Source: a bacterium HR39
Lineage (GTDB): Bacteria; Pseudomonadota; Alphaproteobacteria; Geminicoccales; Geminicoccaceae
Reading direction: 5' to 3'
DNA: 9,377 bases
NCBI GenBank assembly: GCA_002898955.1
Contig: BEIP01000023.1
Coordinates: forward strand, 1 to 9,377
Within the stretch, counting starts at the first letter, position 1; every line of letters starts with the position of its first letter. Shown here piece by piece: positions 1 to 7,252 of the stretch. The notes beneath the pieces were generated by a model. The model worked only from the letters and a program-made list of their open reading frames with translations, ran no database searches and was not told the DNA's origin. A program made the position numbers and the translations under genes.

Positions 1-814
1 CCCACAGGTGCGGGCGCACGCCGGCTGGCGGCGGTCCATCGCGTCGCGCGGGGTGGACTCGTCCGCCCGGAGCCGCTCGCGCCATCCCGAGAGCCTATGC
101 GATCCTCCAGGGCCCGGTGGCGGTGTGCTCGACAGATGGAGGGCGAGGGTCTGCCGGAGTGGGCTTCCTCGGGCCGCCGTCCGGGCGCAGTGGGGTGGCG
201 TTGCGGCCGGGCGCGCCGATGAGCGCTACGGGATCGCGCCGCACGGGATCTGCCCCGGTCCGGCACGCACGTCGTGGTCTCCCCGCATCCCGAGGGACGG
301 TTCCGGATGGGTGTCCGCCGGAGCGTGGGGCGGGCGATCTCCCGGGGTGGAGGCGCCCCGCCGGCGGGCGCCGGCGGCGGCACGGGATGCGCGATCCTCC
401 GCTGGGCGTCCGGGTACCGCCGGAAGGGTCAGTGCCCGGCGCGGACCGTCGCGTGGCCGCCGGGACAGGAGCCACGGCATCGCGGGCTCCGCCGTCTGTG
501 GAGGCCGAGACCGGCGCGTCCGGATGCGGGAGGCCCGTGGGTGGCGGCTGCGCTCTTTCGCCCACTCCCGCTTTCGGAAACGGCGCCGGACCGGCATGCC
601 GGACATCGCTCCGGTGCCGCGGGCGCCGACAATACGGATCCGGGAAGCCGCCGCCCGGTCGCCGGCACCCGGCGGGTTCCGGCCGGCGGCAGGACCGCGA
701 CGCGGGCGGGACGGGATCCCGCCGGCGGCGCCTCCCGACGCACCGCCGCCCGGACGGGGACGGTCCGGAAAGGGGGCCGCGCTCCGGCACGCGGGGCATC
801 CGCGAGGGGCGGCT
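1..814. other. Stretch without a supportable gene
   Basis: No convincing gene was found here on either strand. Several frames stay open for hundreds of bases, but their translations are runs of Arg, Pro, Gly and Ala without recognisable motifs, as expected when stop codons are scarce at very high GC. No tRNA-like or rRNA-like segment was seen. The stretch does hold strong GC hairpins: a 7-bp stem at 352-358/366-372, a 12-base palindrome at 591-602, a 7-bp stem at 705-711/717-723 and a 6-bp stem at 750-755/763-768. Short phrases also recur, for example ATGCGATCCTCC near 98 and a close variant near 388, and GCACGGGAT near 241 and 380. It could be a true intergenic region, decayed sequence, or the edge of a gene lying mostly outside the window. 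Confidence 0.55.
750..768 (-). terminator. Hairpin 47 nt past the uppP stop (weak terminator candidate)
   Basis: CCGGAC (750-755) and GTCCGG (763-768) form a perfect 6-bp GC stem around a 7-base loop, downstream of the uppP stop codon in the uppP reading direction. No T-run follows the stem on the minus strand; the short T-run lies on its upstream side. It is therefore not a classical intrinsic terminator. A second 7-bp stem lies further on, at 705-723. Either could mark the 3' end of the uppP transcript. Confidence 0.2.
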
Positions 815-1618
815 TCACCCCGCCAGCAGCAGCACCAGCATCACCGTGCCCACCGCGATGCGGTAGAGGGCGAAGGGCGCGAAACCGTGCCGGCCCACGA
901 AGGCCACGAACCAGCGCACCACCAGCAGCGCCGAGAGGAAGGCGAAGAGGAAGCCCACCGCGACCAGCCCGAGACCGTCGAGGGTGAGCAGGTCGCGGTT
1001 CTTCCAGAGGTCGAACACCGCCGCGGCCAGCATGGTGGGTATGGCGAGGAAGAAGGAGAACTCCGCCGCGGCGCGGCGCTCCACCCCGAGCAGCAGCGCG
1101 CCCACGATGGTGGCGCCCGAGCGGGAGACGCCGGGGATCATCGCCAGCGCCTGGCAGAAGCCCACCGCGAGCGCCCGCGTCCACGGGATCTCCTCCACCG
1201 CCGCGAAGCGCGGCCGGTGGGCGAGGCGCTCGATCAGCAGGATGGCGAAGCCGCCCGCGATCAGGGCCACCGCGACCACGACGGGATCGAACAACGCGCC
1301 CTTGATGAAGCCGTGCAGCGTCGCGCCCAGCACCGCCGCCGGCAGGAAGGCGATCAGGATGTTGGCGACGAAGCGCCGCGCCCCGGCGTCGTGGAACACG
1401 CCCAGCGCCGCCGCGGCGAGACGTCGGAAATAGGCGACGCACACCGCGAGAATGGCGCCGAACTGGATCACCACTTCGAACACCCGGCCGGGCGGCCCGG
1501 CGAAGCCGAGCAGGTCGACGAGCAGGATGAGGTGGCCGGTGGAAGAGACCGGCAGGAATTCGGTGAGACCCTCGACGACGCCGAGCAGCGCCGCCTCGAG
1601 CGCGGCGGATCCGTCCAT
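815..1618 (-). CDS. uppP: Undecaprenyl-diphosphatase UppP/BacA
   Basis: This is an integral membrane phosphatase of 267 residues that converts undecaprenyl diphosphate to the monophosphate. It recycles the lipid carrier for peptidoglycan and other envelope polymers, and extra copies are known to give bacitracin resistance. Identity rests on the two signature motifs of the family: the N-terminal glutamate-rich stretch EGLTEFLPVSSTGH at residues 16-29, with the conserved Glu16, Glu20 and His29, and PGVSRSGAT at residues 162-170, with the catalytic-type Arg166. Between and after these lie several hydrophobic membrane segments. The length matches the family (about 265-275 residues), so the protein looks intact. 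The ATG at 1618 puts the first motif at the usual distance from the N terminus; no strong ribosome-binding site is visible before it. The gene lies 66 nt downstream of dodecin on the same strand and may be co-transcribed with it. The stop is TGA. Confidence 0.95.
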   Translation of the reverse strand: MDGSAALEAALLGVVEGLTEFLPVSSTGHLILLVDLLGFAGPPGRVFEVVIQFGAILAVCVAYFRRLAAAALGVFHDAGARRFVANILIAFLPAAVLGATLHGFIKGALFDPVVVAVALIAGGFAILLIERLAHRPRFAAVEEIPWTRALAVGFCQALAMIPGVSRSGATIVGALLLGVERRAAAEFSFFLAIPTMLAAAVFDLWKNRDLLTLDGLGLVAVGFLFAFLSALLVVRWFVAFVGRHGFAPFALYRIAVGTVMLVLLLAG

Positions 1619-1638
1619 GGAGGCGCGAGCCCCGCTGG

Positions 1639-1658
1639 TCCGCCGGCAAGCTGGCGGA
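1639..1658 (-). other. GC hairpin in the dodecin-uppP spacer
   Basis: TCCGCC (1639-1644) and GGCGGA (1653-1658) form a 6-bp perfect stem with an 8-base loop in the 66-nt gap between the dodecin stop and the uppP start. No T-run follows. It might attenuate read-through or stabilise RNA, but short GC inverted repeats are expected by chance at this base composition. Confidence 0.2.
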
Positions 1659-1684
1659 GCCGGCCGCCGGCGGCAAGGGCGGGC

Positions 1685-1909
1685 TCAGTCGGCCTCCGGC
1701 TCCTCGAGGCGGAAGCCCACGCGCAGCACCACCTGGTAGCCCGCCACCCGGCCGTCCTCGATGCGCCCGCGGATCTCCTGCACCTCGAACCAGTCGAGAT
1801 GGCGGAGGGTGGCGGCCGCCCGCTCCACCGCCCGCCGGATGGCGTCCGAGACGGACTGCCCGGAGGTGCCGACGAGGGTGACCTCCTTGTAGATGTGCGG
1901 CTCGCTCAC
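1685..1909 (-). CDS. Dodecin family flavin-binding protein
   Basis: This is a small protein of 74 residues. Dodecins assemble into hollow dodecamers that bind riboflavin or FMN in stacked pairs and are thought to buffer or store free flavin in the cytoplasm. The sequence fits the fold: a first strand (HIYKEVTLVGTS, 5-16), a helix (SVSDAIRRAVERAAATL, 19-35), then two strands holding the key tryptophan Trp40 in LDWFEV and the conserved Gln59 in GYQVVLRVGF. The length is typical. The start is a GTG at 1909, chosen because GGAGG at 1921-1917 lies 7 nt upstream and because the homologous region begins right after it. The same frame stays open further upstream, but that extension has no dodecin-like content. 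The gene is transcribed toward uppP and away from the SNF2 gene. Confidence 0.92.
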   Translation of the reverse strand: MSEPHIYKEVTLVGTSGQSVSDAIRRAVERAAATLRHLDWFEVQEIRGRIEDGRVAGYQVVLRVGFRLEEPEAD

Positions 1910-2051
1910 GACCCTTCCTCCCGCTTCACCCGTCTCCCGCATGCTGCCCGCGGGCGGCGCGGGCCGCAAGCGGGCGGAGGCGGCTGCGGCGGACGTGCAG
2001 GCGCACCCGTGCTCGCGCACCGGTGGTGCGGCATGCGACAAAATGCACTCT

Positions 2052-2089
2052 GGCGTTCGGCGCGCGCGCTGTTCATCTGCCCGAACGCC
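2052..2089. promoter_or_regulatory. Perfect 9-bp inverted repeat, candidate operator or RNA hairpin
   Basis: GGCGTTCGG at 2052-2060 is the exact reverse complement of CCGAACGCC at 2081-2089, with 20 bases between. It sits in the middle of the divergent intergenic region, about 145 bases from the dodecin start and 230 from the SNF2 start. It could bind a dimeric regulator or fold in an RNA leader. No T-run follows on either strand, so it is not an intrinsic terminator. The match to any named operator is unknown. Confidence 0.35.
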
Positions 2090-2167
2090 CGTGCCGGCCG
2101 ACGTGCGGAGACGTCGTACCAATGTAACGCCGTGCGTTCCGGCCGAATTCGCGGGGGATCCCACCAC

Positions 2168-2196
2168 TTGCCCGGGACGGGAGAATGGCGTAACAG
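2168..2196 (+). promoter_or_regulatory. Weak sigma-70-like promoter candidate for the SNF2 gene
   Basis: TTGCCC at 2168-2173 resembles a -35 box, and TAACAG at 2191-2196 lies exactly 17 bases beyond it in the -10 position. The -10 element matches the consensus at only three of six bases, so the call rests mainly on spacing and on location about 120 bases before the SNF2 start. Confidence 0.2.
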
Positions 2197-2319
2197 CGAT
2201 GCTCGGCGCGTGCGCGTCCGGGCATCCGGAAGTCGAACGCACGCCCAGGGGACGGCATGTCACCGGTGCCCACTCCGCGAGAGGGGGCGGCACCACGGCG
2301 ACGGGGACGAACGACGACG

Positions 2320-5300
2320 ATGGTTTCTTTCACGCGGGCGGACCTCGAGAAGCTCTTCCCCGGCAGCATCTGGCGGAAGGCGGAGGAGCTGGTGGCCGAC
2401 GGGGCGCTCGTCGAGGTCAACGTCGGGCGCGACGGCCGGGCGATCACCGGCCGGGTGAAGGGCAACGGCCGCGCGCCCTATCTCACCCGCATCAAGATCG
2501 CCAACGGCCGCGGCGGGCGCCTGCGGCTCTCCTCGACCTGCACCTGCTTCGTGGCCGACTGCGAGCACGCGGCGGCCCTGCTGCTCGGCGTCCTCGAGCG
2601 CGAGGCGCAGCCGGCCGGCGACGACGTCTCCACCACCCTCGACCAGGCCCTCGAGGACTGGGTGCGTTCGGTGGTGGAGTGCGCGCGCGCCCTGCAGTCG
2701 CGCGGCGACACCCGCGACTGCCTGCTCTACGTGCTGGAGCCGGCCCAGCGCTCGTGGAGCGACACCGGCCTCGCCGTGCCCGTGGCGGTCAACGTCTTCC
2801 GCGCCCGGCGCCTGCGCGAGGACCTCTACGGGCGCGAGGTGCCCTTCGCCATCGTCAATCTGGTGGGGGAGACCCCGCCCTCCTTCGCCACGCCGGACGA
2901 CCTGGTCCTCGGACGGCTGCTCGGCGGCGTGCCCTCCTCCACCCGCCGGCTCTCGGGCCTGGCCGACGCCGAGACGCTGGTGCGCATGGTGGAGACCCGC
3001 CGCTGCTTCTGGCGCACCCTCGCGAGCGCGCCGCTGCGGCTCGGACCCGAGCGGCGCGGTGCCTTCGTCTGGCGCTTCGACCAGGAAGGCCAGCAGCGGC
3101 TCCGGGTCGAGCTGGACGACGGCCGCGAGGTGGTGATCGTGCCCCTCGGCGATCCCTGGTACGTCGACCCGGAGACCGGCGAGGTCGGACGCATCGAGAC
3201 GGGGCTCGAGGCGCCGCTCGCCACCCTGCTGCTGCGGGCGCCCGTCATCCCGCCCGACGTGGTGGGGCTGGTGCGCCAGAAGATGGTCCAGGCCGGCCAC
3301 CGCGTGCCCATGCCCGAGCCGCTCAGGAAGCGCGAGCGGCTCGAGGTGCAGCCCACCCCGGTCCTCCACCTCTATGCGCCGCAGATCACGGTGGTGCGCG
3401 GCAGCGGCTGGAACCGCACCGAGGAGCAGGTGGAGGTGCCCCTCGCCCGGCTGTCCTTCGACTACGCCGGCGCGCTGCTGCCCTGGTACGACCGGCGCGA
3501 GGAGATCAGCCACGTGGTCGACAACCGGCTGCTGGTCATCCCCCGCGCCATGAACGCCGAGAAGGCGGCGCTCGAGCGGCTCTCCGCCTTCGGCCTGCTG
3601 CCGCTCGGTCCGGTCGGGATCGGCCGCTTCGCCACCGACGACCAGAAGCAGGAGTTCACCTTCGAGGAGGACGAGAACCGCGACGTCAGCCTGCGCTGGA
3701 TCGAGTTCAACCACATCGCCGTACCGCAGCTCGAGGCCGAGGGCTGGCGCATCGAGTTCGCGGAGGACTACCCCTACCGGGTGGTGCGGGCGCCCGAGGT
3801 GTGGAAGGCCGAGGTCGTCGAGACCGGCAACGACTGGTTCGACTTCGACCTGACGGTGGAGATCGACGGCGAGCGCATCCCGCTGCTGCCGGTGGTCCTC
3901 GAGCTGGTGCGCGAGCGGCCGGAGCTGCTGCAGCCCGGCGCCCTCGACGGCCTCGGCGACGCGCCCGTCTACGCCACCCTCGAGGACGGGCGGATCCTGC
4001 CCATTCCCGCCCGCCGCCTGCGGGCCATCCTCGCCGCCCTGTACGAGGTCTTCGCCGGCCGCAGGCTCGACCGTCAGGGACGGGTGCGGCTGCCGCGTCC
4101 GGCCGCGAGCCGTCTCGAACTGCTGCGTCGCGAGCTGCCCGAGGAGGCGCTGGCCTGGGAGGGCGGCGAGCGGCTGCGCGAACTCGCCGGGAAGCTCGCC
4201 GAGGTCCGCAGCATCCCGCGGGTGCGGCCGCCGAAGGGGCTGAGGGCGCAGCTGCGCGAATACCAGCTCGACGGCGTCTCCTGGCTGCAGTTCCTCGCCG
4301 AACACGAGCTCTCCGGCGTGCTCGCCGACGACATGGGTCTCGGCAAGACCATCCAGACCCTGGCCCACATCCTCCTCGAGAAGGAATTCGGGCGGCTCGA
4401 CCGGCCGGTGCTCGTGATCGCGCCCACGAGCCTCGTCCCCACCTGGCGCAACGAGACCGCCCGCTTCGCGCCGGGGCTCCGCACCCTCGTGCTGCACGGG
4501 CCCGACCGCCACGAGCGCTTCCGTCACATCGACGGGGCGGATCTGGTGATCACCAGCTACGCCCTGCTGCTGCGCGACCACGAGGAGCTGCTGCCGCGCG
4601 AGTGGCACCTCGTGGTGCTGGACGAGGCCCAGGCCATCAAGAACCCCTCCACCAAGCTGGCCCGGCTCGCCTGGCAGCTGAAGGCGCGCCAGCGCCTCGC
4701 GCTCACCGGCACGCCCATGGAGAACCACCTCGGCGAGCTGTGGTCGGTGTTCCACTTCCTGCTGCCGGGGCTTCTCGGCGATCGGGAGTTCTTCCGCCGC
4801 GTCTTCCGCAACCCCATCGAGAAGGAGGGCGACGAGGCGCGGCGCGAGCTGCTGGCGGCGCGGGTGCGGCCCTTCATGCTGCGGCGCACCAAGGAGCAGG
4901 TGGCCACCGAGCTGCCGCCCAAGACCGAGGTGGTGCGCGAGATCGAGCTCACCGACGAGCAGCGCGAGCTCTACGAGGCGGTGCGCATCGCCGTGCACGA
5001 GAAGGTGCGCGAGGAGATCCGCCAGCACGGCCTCGGGCGCGCCAACATCGCCGTGCTGGAGGCGCTGCTCAAGCTGCGGCAGGTCTGCTGCGATCCGCGC
5101 CTGCTCAAGGATCTCGGCGGGCGGACGCCCCCGTCCTCGGCCAAATACGAGGTCCTCATGGAGATGCTGGAGAACATGGTCGAGACGGGGCGGCGCATCA
5201 TCGTCTTCTCCCAGTTCGTCGAGATGCTGGACCTCATCGCCGACGGGCTGAAGAAGGCGAAGCTCCCCTTCGTCGTGCTCACCGGCTCGACCCGCGACCG

Positions 5301-5652
5301 CGAGACGCCGGTGCGCCGCTTCCAGGAGGGCGAGGTCCCCATCTTCCTCATCAGCCTGAAGGCGGGCGGCACGGGTCTCACGCTCACCGCCGCCGACACC
5401 GTGATCCACTACGATCCGTGGTGGAACCCGGCGGTGGAGGCGCAGGCCACCGACCGCGCGCACCGCATCGGCCAGGACAAGAAGGTGTTCGTCTACAAGC
5501 TGATCGCCGCCGGCACGGTGGAAGAGCGCATGCTGGAGCTGCAGGAGAGGAAGCGCGCGCTGGTGGAGGGCATCGTCGGCGGCGCCACGGGCGGACTGTC
5601 CTTCACCGAGGAGGACATCGAGGCCCTGTTCGCGCCGCTGCCCGCCGACTGA
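2320..5652 (+). CDS. SWIM zinc-finger SNF2-family DNA helicase/ATPase
   Basis: This is a 1110-residue SWI2/SNF2-type ATPase, a family that translocates on double-stranded DNA and remodels protein-DNA complexes. An N-terminal SWIM zinc finger is visible as CTCFVADCEH (Cys74, Cys76, Cys81, His83). A long unassigned region of about 500 residues follows. The ATPase core then shows LREYQ (645-649), Walker A DMGLGKT (671-677), Walker B DEAQ (768-771), TGTP (796-799), LRRTKEQ before lobe 2, FSQF (963-966), SLKAGGTGL (1012-1020), DPWWNP (1032-1037) and motif VI QATDRAHRIGQ (1042-1052) with Arg1046 and Arg1049. All motifs are intact, so activity is expected. The ATG at 2320 is preferred because the 21 codons from an alternative ATG at 2257 use TCA, ACT, CGA, GCA and GGA, unlike the gene body. 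However, 2257 has the better ribosome-binding site (AGGGGA at 2247-2252). RapA is a relative, but this architecture differs and the target is unknown. The 3' end overlaps ynjC by 50 nt. Confidence 0.93.
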   Translation: MVSFTRADLEKLFPGSIWRKAEELVADGALVEVNVGRDGRAITGRVKGNGRAPYLTRIKIANGRGGRLRLSSTCTCFVADCEHAAALLLGVLEREAQPAGDDVSTTLDQALEDWVRSVVECARALQSRGDTRDCLLYVLEPAQRSWSDTGLAVPVAVNVFRARRLREDLYGREVPFAIVNLVGETPPSFATPDDLVLGRLLGGVPSSTRRLSGLADAETLVRMVETRRCFWRTLASAPLRLGPERRGAFVWRFDQEGQQRLRVELDDGREVVIVPLGDPWYVDPETGEVGRIETGLEAPLATLLLRAPVIPPDVVGLVRQKMVQAGHRVPMPEPLRKRERLEVQPTPVLHLYAPQITVVRGSGWNRTEEQVEVPLARLSFDYAGALLPWYDRREEISHVVDNRLLVIPRAMNAEKAALERLSAFGLLPLGPVGIGRFATDDQKQEFTFEEDENRDVSLRWIEFNHIAVPQLEAEGWRIEFAEDYPYRVVRAPEVWKAEVVETGNDWFDFDLTVEIDGERIPLLPVVLELVRERPELLQPGALDGLGDAPVYATLEDGRILPIPARRLRAILAALYEVFAGRRLDRQGRVRLPRPAASRLELLRRELPEEALAWEGGERLRELAGKLAEVRSIPRVRPPKGLRAQLREYQLDGVSWLQFLAEHELSGVLADDMGLGKTIQTLAHILLEKEFGRLDRPVLVIAPTSLVPTWRNETARFAPGLRTLVLHGPDRHERFRHIDGADLVITSYALLLRDHEELLPREWHLVVLDEAQAIKNPSTKLARLAWQLKARQRLALTGTPMENHLGELWSVFHFLLPGLLGDREFFRRVFRNPIEKEGDEARRELLAARVRPFMLRRTKEQVATELPPKTEVVREIELTDEQRELYEAVRIAVHEKVREEIRQHGLGRANIAVLEALLKLRQVCCDPRLLKDLGGRTPPSSAKYEVLMEMLENMVETGRRIIVFSQFVEMLDLIADGLKKAKLPFVVLTGSTRDRETPVRRFQEGEVPIFLISLKAGGTGLTLTAADTVIHYDPWWNPAVEAQATDRAHRIGQDKKVFVYKLIAAGTVEERMLELQERKRALVEGIVGGATGGLSFTEEDIEALFAPLPAD

Positions 5653-7252
5653 GGCCGCGCCGCACCGCCAGGGCCGCCGGGACGAAGCCGAGGAGCGGCG
5701 GCAGGGCCGCGAGCAGCCCCGCACAGGCGGCGAGCTGCCGGTCGCCCGCCGCCAGATAGGCCACCGTCTCGGTGGCGAGCGTGCGGATCCGTCCGCCGCC
5801 GAGGAACAGCGTGGTCTCGTACTGGGCGAAGGAGACGGAGAGCGCCGTGGCGAAGGCCAGGGCGAAGGCCGGGAACAGCAGCGGCAGCTCCAGCTCCGTG
5901 AACCGCCGCCACGGCGACGCGCCGAGGATGCGGGCGGCGGCGAAGAGGGGCGGCGGCACGCGCCGCACCGGCCCCTCCAGCACCAGCAGCGCATAGGGCA
6001 GGGCGTAGAGCAGGTGCCCGGCCGCCACTGCGGCGACGGTGCCCTCGGCCCCGAGGGCCAGGGCCGCCCGCTGGAGCAAAGGGGCCACCACCACCGGCGG
6101 GGCGAAGAGCGGCAGCAGGGGGAGCGGCACGAGCGGCGCCGGAGCGCCTCCGGGGCGCAGCAGCAGCCGCGCGCCGGCCACGGCGAGCGCCGCCACCGCG
6201 AGGGCGAGCAGCAGGGTCGTGCGCAGCGTGCCGGCCAGATCCACCGCGGCCAGCTCGAGGGTGCGGGTGCCGAGTGCCGCCGGCAGGGCGTCGGGGAAGG
6301 GCCAGGGGCCGGCCAGCGCCCACAGCACGAGCGCGCAGAGACTGCCGGCGCCGAACAGGGCGAGGACGGCGAGGGCGACGAGGCCGCAGGCCGCCGTGGT
6401 GCGGCCGCCGCGCTCCAGCAGCGCGAACAGCCCCTCCTCGAGCGGCCGCCAGAGCAGGATCGCCACCGCCACCAGGGCGGCCAGCAGCGGCACGGCCGCG
6501 AGCGCTAGGTCCATGCCGGCCGGATCCGGGTCGAAGAACCACCGCACGGTGCGCAGCGCCAGCGGTGCGGGCAGGTCCGGTGCCAGCACCGCCGCCATGT
6601 CGACGTTCGCCGTGCCGTAGACCAGCACCGCCAGCACCGGCAGGCGGATGCGCCCGCGGATGCGGGGCAGGCCCACGCGCAGGAAGGCCTCGACGGGCCG
6701 GCAGCCCAGCGTGCGGGCGCTCGCCTCGAGGGGGACAAGGCCGATCCGCGCCTTGGCGGCGAGCGCGGCCAGCAGCAGGAAGGGGAGCTCGCGCAGGGCC
6801 AGCCCGCCGATCAGCGACAGGCCAAAGGGATCGCCCGGGACCGGCCAGTCGGGCGGACGCTGGAAGCCGGTGATCTCGGGCGAGAGCAGCCGCACGATCC
6901 ATCCGGAAGGGGCGATGAGGAAGGCGAAGCCGAGGGCGAAGGCGGCGTGCGGGACGGCGAGGAGCGGCACCAGCGGCGCGCCGGCCCAGCGCTCGGCGGA
7001 GCGGCCGTGGAGCAGCGCGAGGATGGCGACGGTGGCCGCCAGCGCCAGCGCCGTCGAGGCGAGGCCGGTCCACAGGGAGAGGAGGGCGGAGTGGAGGAGG
7101 GCCGGCTGGGCCGCGAGCCGTGTCCACGCCTGCGCCGGCACCGCCGCGGCCGCGAGCGGCGGCAGGGCGAGGGCGGCGGCGGGCAGGGCGATGCGGCCGA
7201 AGGACGCGGTGCCCGACGGGCTCAGCCGGGCGTGCCGTAGCGGGAAAGCCAC
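5603..7252 (-). CDS. ynjC: YnjC-type ABC transporter permease (two fused permease domains)
   Basis: This is a 549-residue inner-membrane permease of the double-length kind, in which one chain carries both halves of the transport channel. It has many hydrophobic segments and two EAA-type loops for docking an ATPase: EASARTLGCRPVEAF with LP at 195-196 (from residue 176), and AARILGASPWRRF with LP at 456-457 (from residue 439). The lead to YnjC is the adjacent ynjB; thiamine (ThiP) and iron (FbpB) permeases share the fused layout. No ATG is available near the hydrophobic start. The GTG at 7252 is chosen because GGAGGAGG lies just upstream (7261-7254) and it overlaps the end of ynjB by 31 nt, which suggests translational coupling. 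Its last 50 bases overlap the end of the convergent SNF2 gene. The polar, Arg- and Pro-rich tail after about residue 530 is encoded largely in that overlap. No ynjD-like ATPase gene follows. Confidence 0.87.
   Translation of the reverse strand: MAFPLRHARLSPSGTASFGRIALPAAALALPPLAAAAVPAQAWTRLAAQPALLHSALLSLWTGLASTALALAATVAILALLHGRSAERWAGAPLVPLLAVPHAAFALGFAFLIAPSGWIVRLLSPEITGFQRPPDWPVPGDPFGLSLIGGLALRELPFLLLAALAAKARIGLVPLEASARTLGCRPVEAFLRVGLPRIRGRIRLPVLAVLVYGTANVDMAAVLAPDLPAPLALRTVRWFFDPDPAGMDLALAAVPLLAALVAVAILLWRPLEEGLFALLERGGRTTAACGLVALAVLALFGAGSLCALVLWALAGPWPFPDALPAALGTRTLELAAVDLAGTLRTTLLLALAVAALAVAGARLLLRPGGAPAPLVPLPLLPLFAPPVVVAPLLQRAALALGAEGTVAAVAAGHLLYALPYALLVLEGPVRRVPPPLFAAARILGASPWRRFTELELPLLFPAFALAFATALSVSFAQYETTLFLGGGRIRTLATETVAYLAAGDRQLAACAGLLAALPPLLGFVPAALAVRRGLSRRAAARTGPRCPPR

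Larger units (their letters stand above)
1910..2319. promoter_or_regulatory. Divergent intergenic region between dodecin and the SNF2 gene
   Basis: This 410-base region separates two genes pointing away from each other and should hold both promoters. It contains the lowest-GC patches of the left half, such as GACAAAATGCACTC at 2037-2050 and TACCAATGTAACG near 2117. No small gene is supported; the open frames here have codon use unlike the flanking genes and no recognisable product. The last 63 bases are the possible N-terminal extension of the SNF2 gene if translation starts at 2257. Confidence 0.55.

Noticed and set aside
95..799. Minus-strand 234-codon frame left of uppP
   Set aside because: It is dominated by Arg, Pro, Gly and Ser with no secondary-structure pattern or motif, and several other frames are equally open over the same stretch.
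429..1676. Minus-strand 415-codon frame overlapping uppP
   Set aside because: It is a frame-shifted copy of the uppP strand. The uppP frame contains both family signature motifs and this one does not.
2032..2250. Small plus-strand ORF starting at an ATG near 2032 in the intergenic region
   Set aside because: The peptide has no recognisable motif, no good ribosome-binding site, and codon use unlike the flanking genes. It also continues into the SNF2 gene in the wrong frame.
8..2458. Plus-strand open frame of 816 codons
   Set aside because: It runs antisense through uppP and dodecin and across intergenic DNA. The translation is Arg/Gly/Pro/Ala-rich or a His/Gln/Glu-rich mirror of the minus-strand genes and has no domain motifs. 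It is open only because of the high GC content.
2320..5652. SNF2 gene as part of an anti-phage system such as DISARM
   Set aside because: No methylase, nuclease, phospholipase-like or DUF1998 partner is visible on either side, and the neighbours are transport and housekeeping genes.
2260..5994. Minus-strand open frame of 1244 codons opposite the SNF2 gene
   Set aside because: It is an antisense shadow of a gene with clear helicase motifs. Its sequence is a low-complexity mix of His, Gln, Leu and Glu typical of complementing GC-biased codons.
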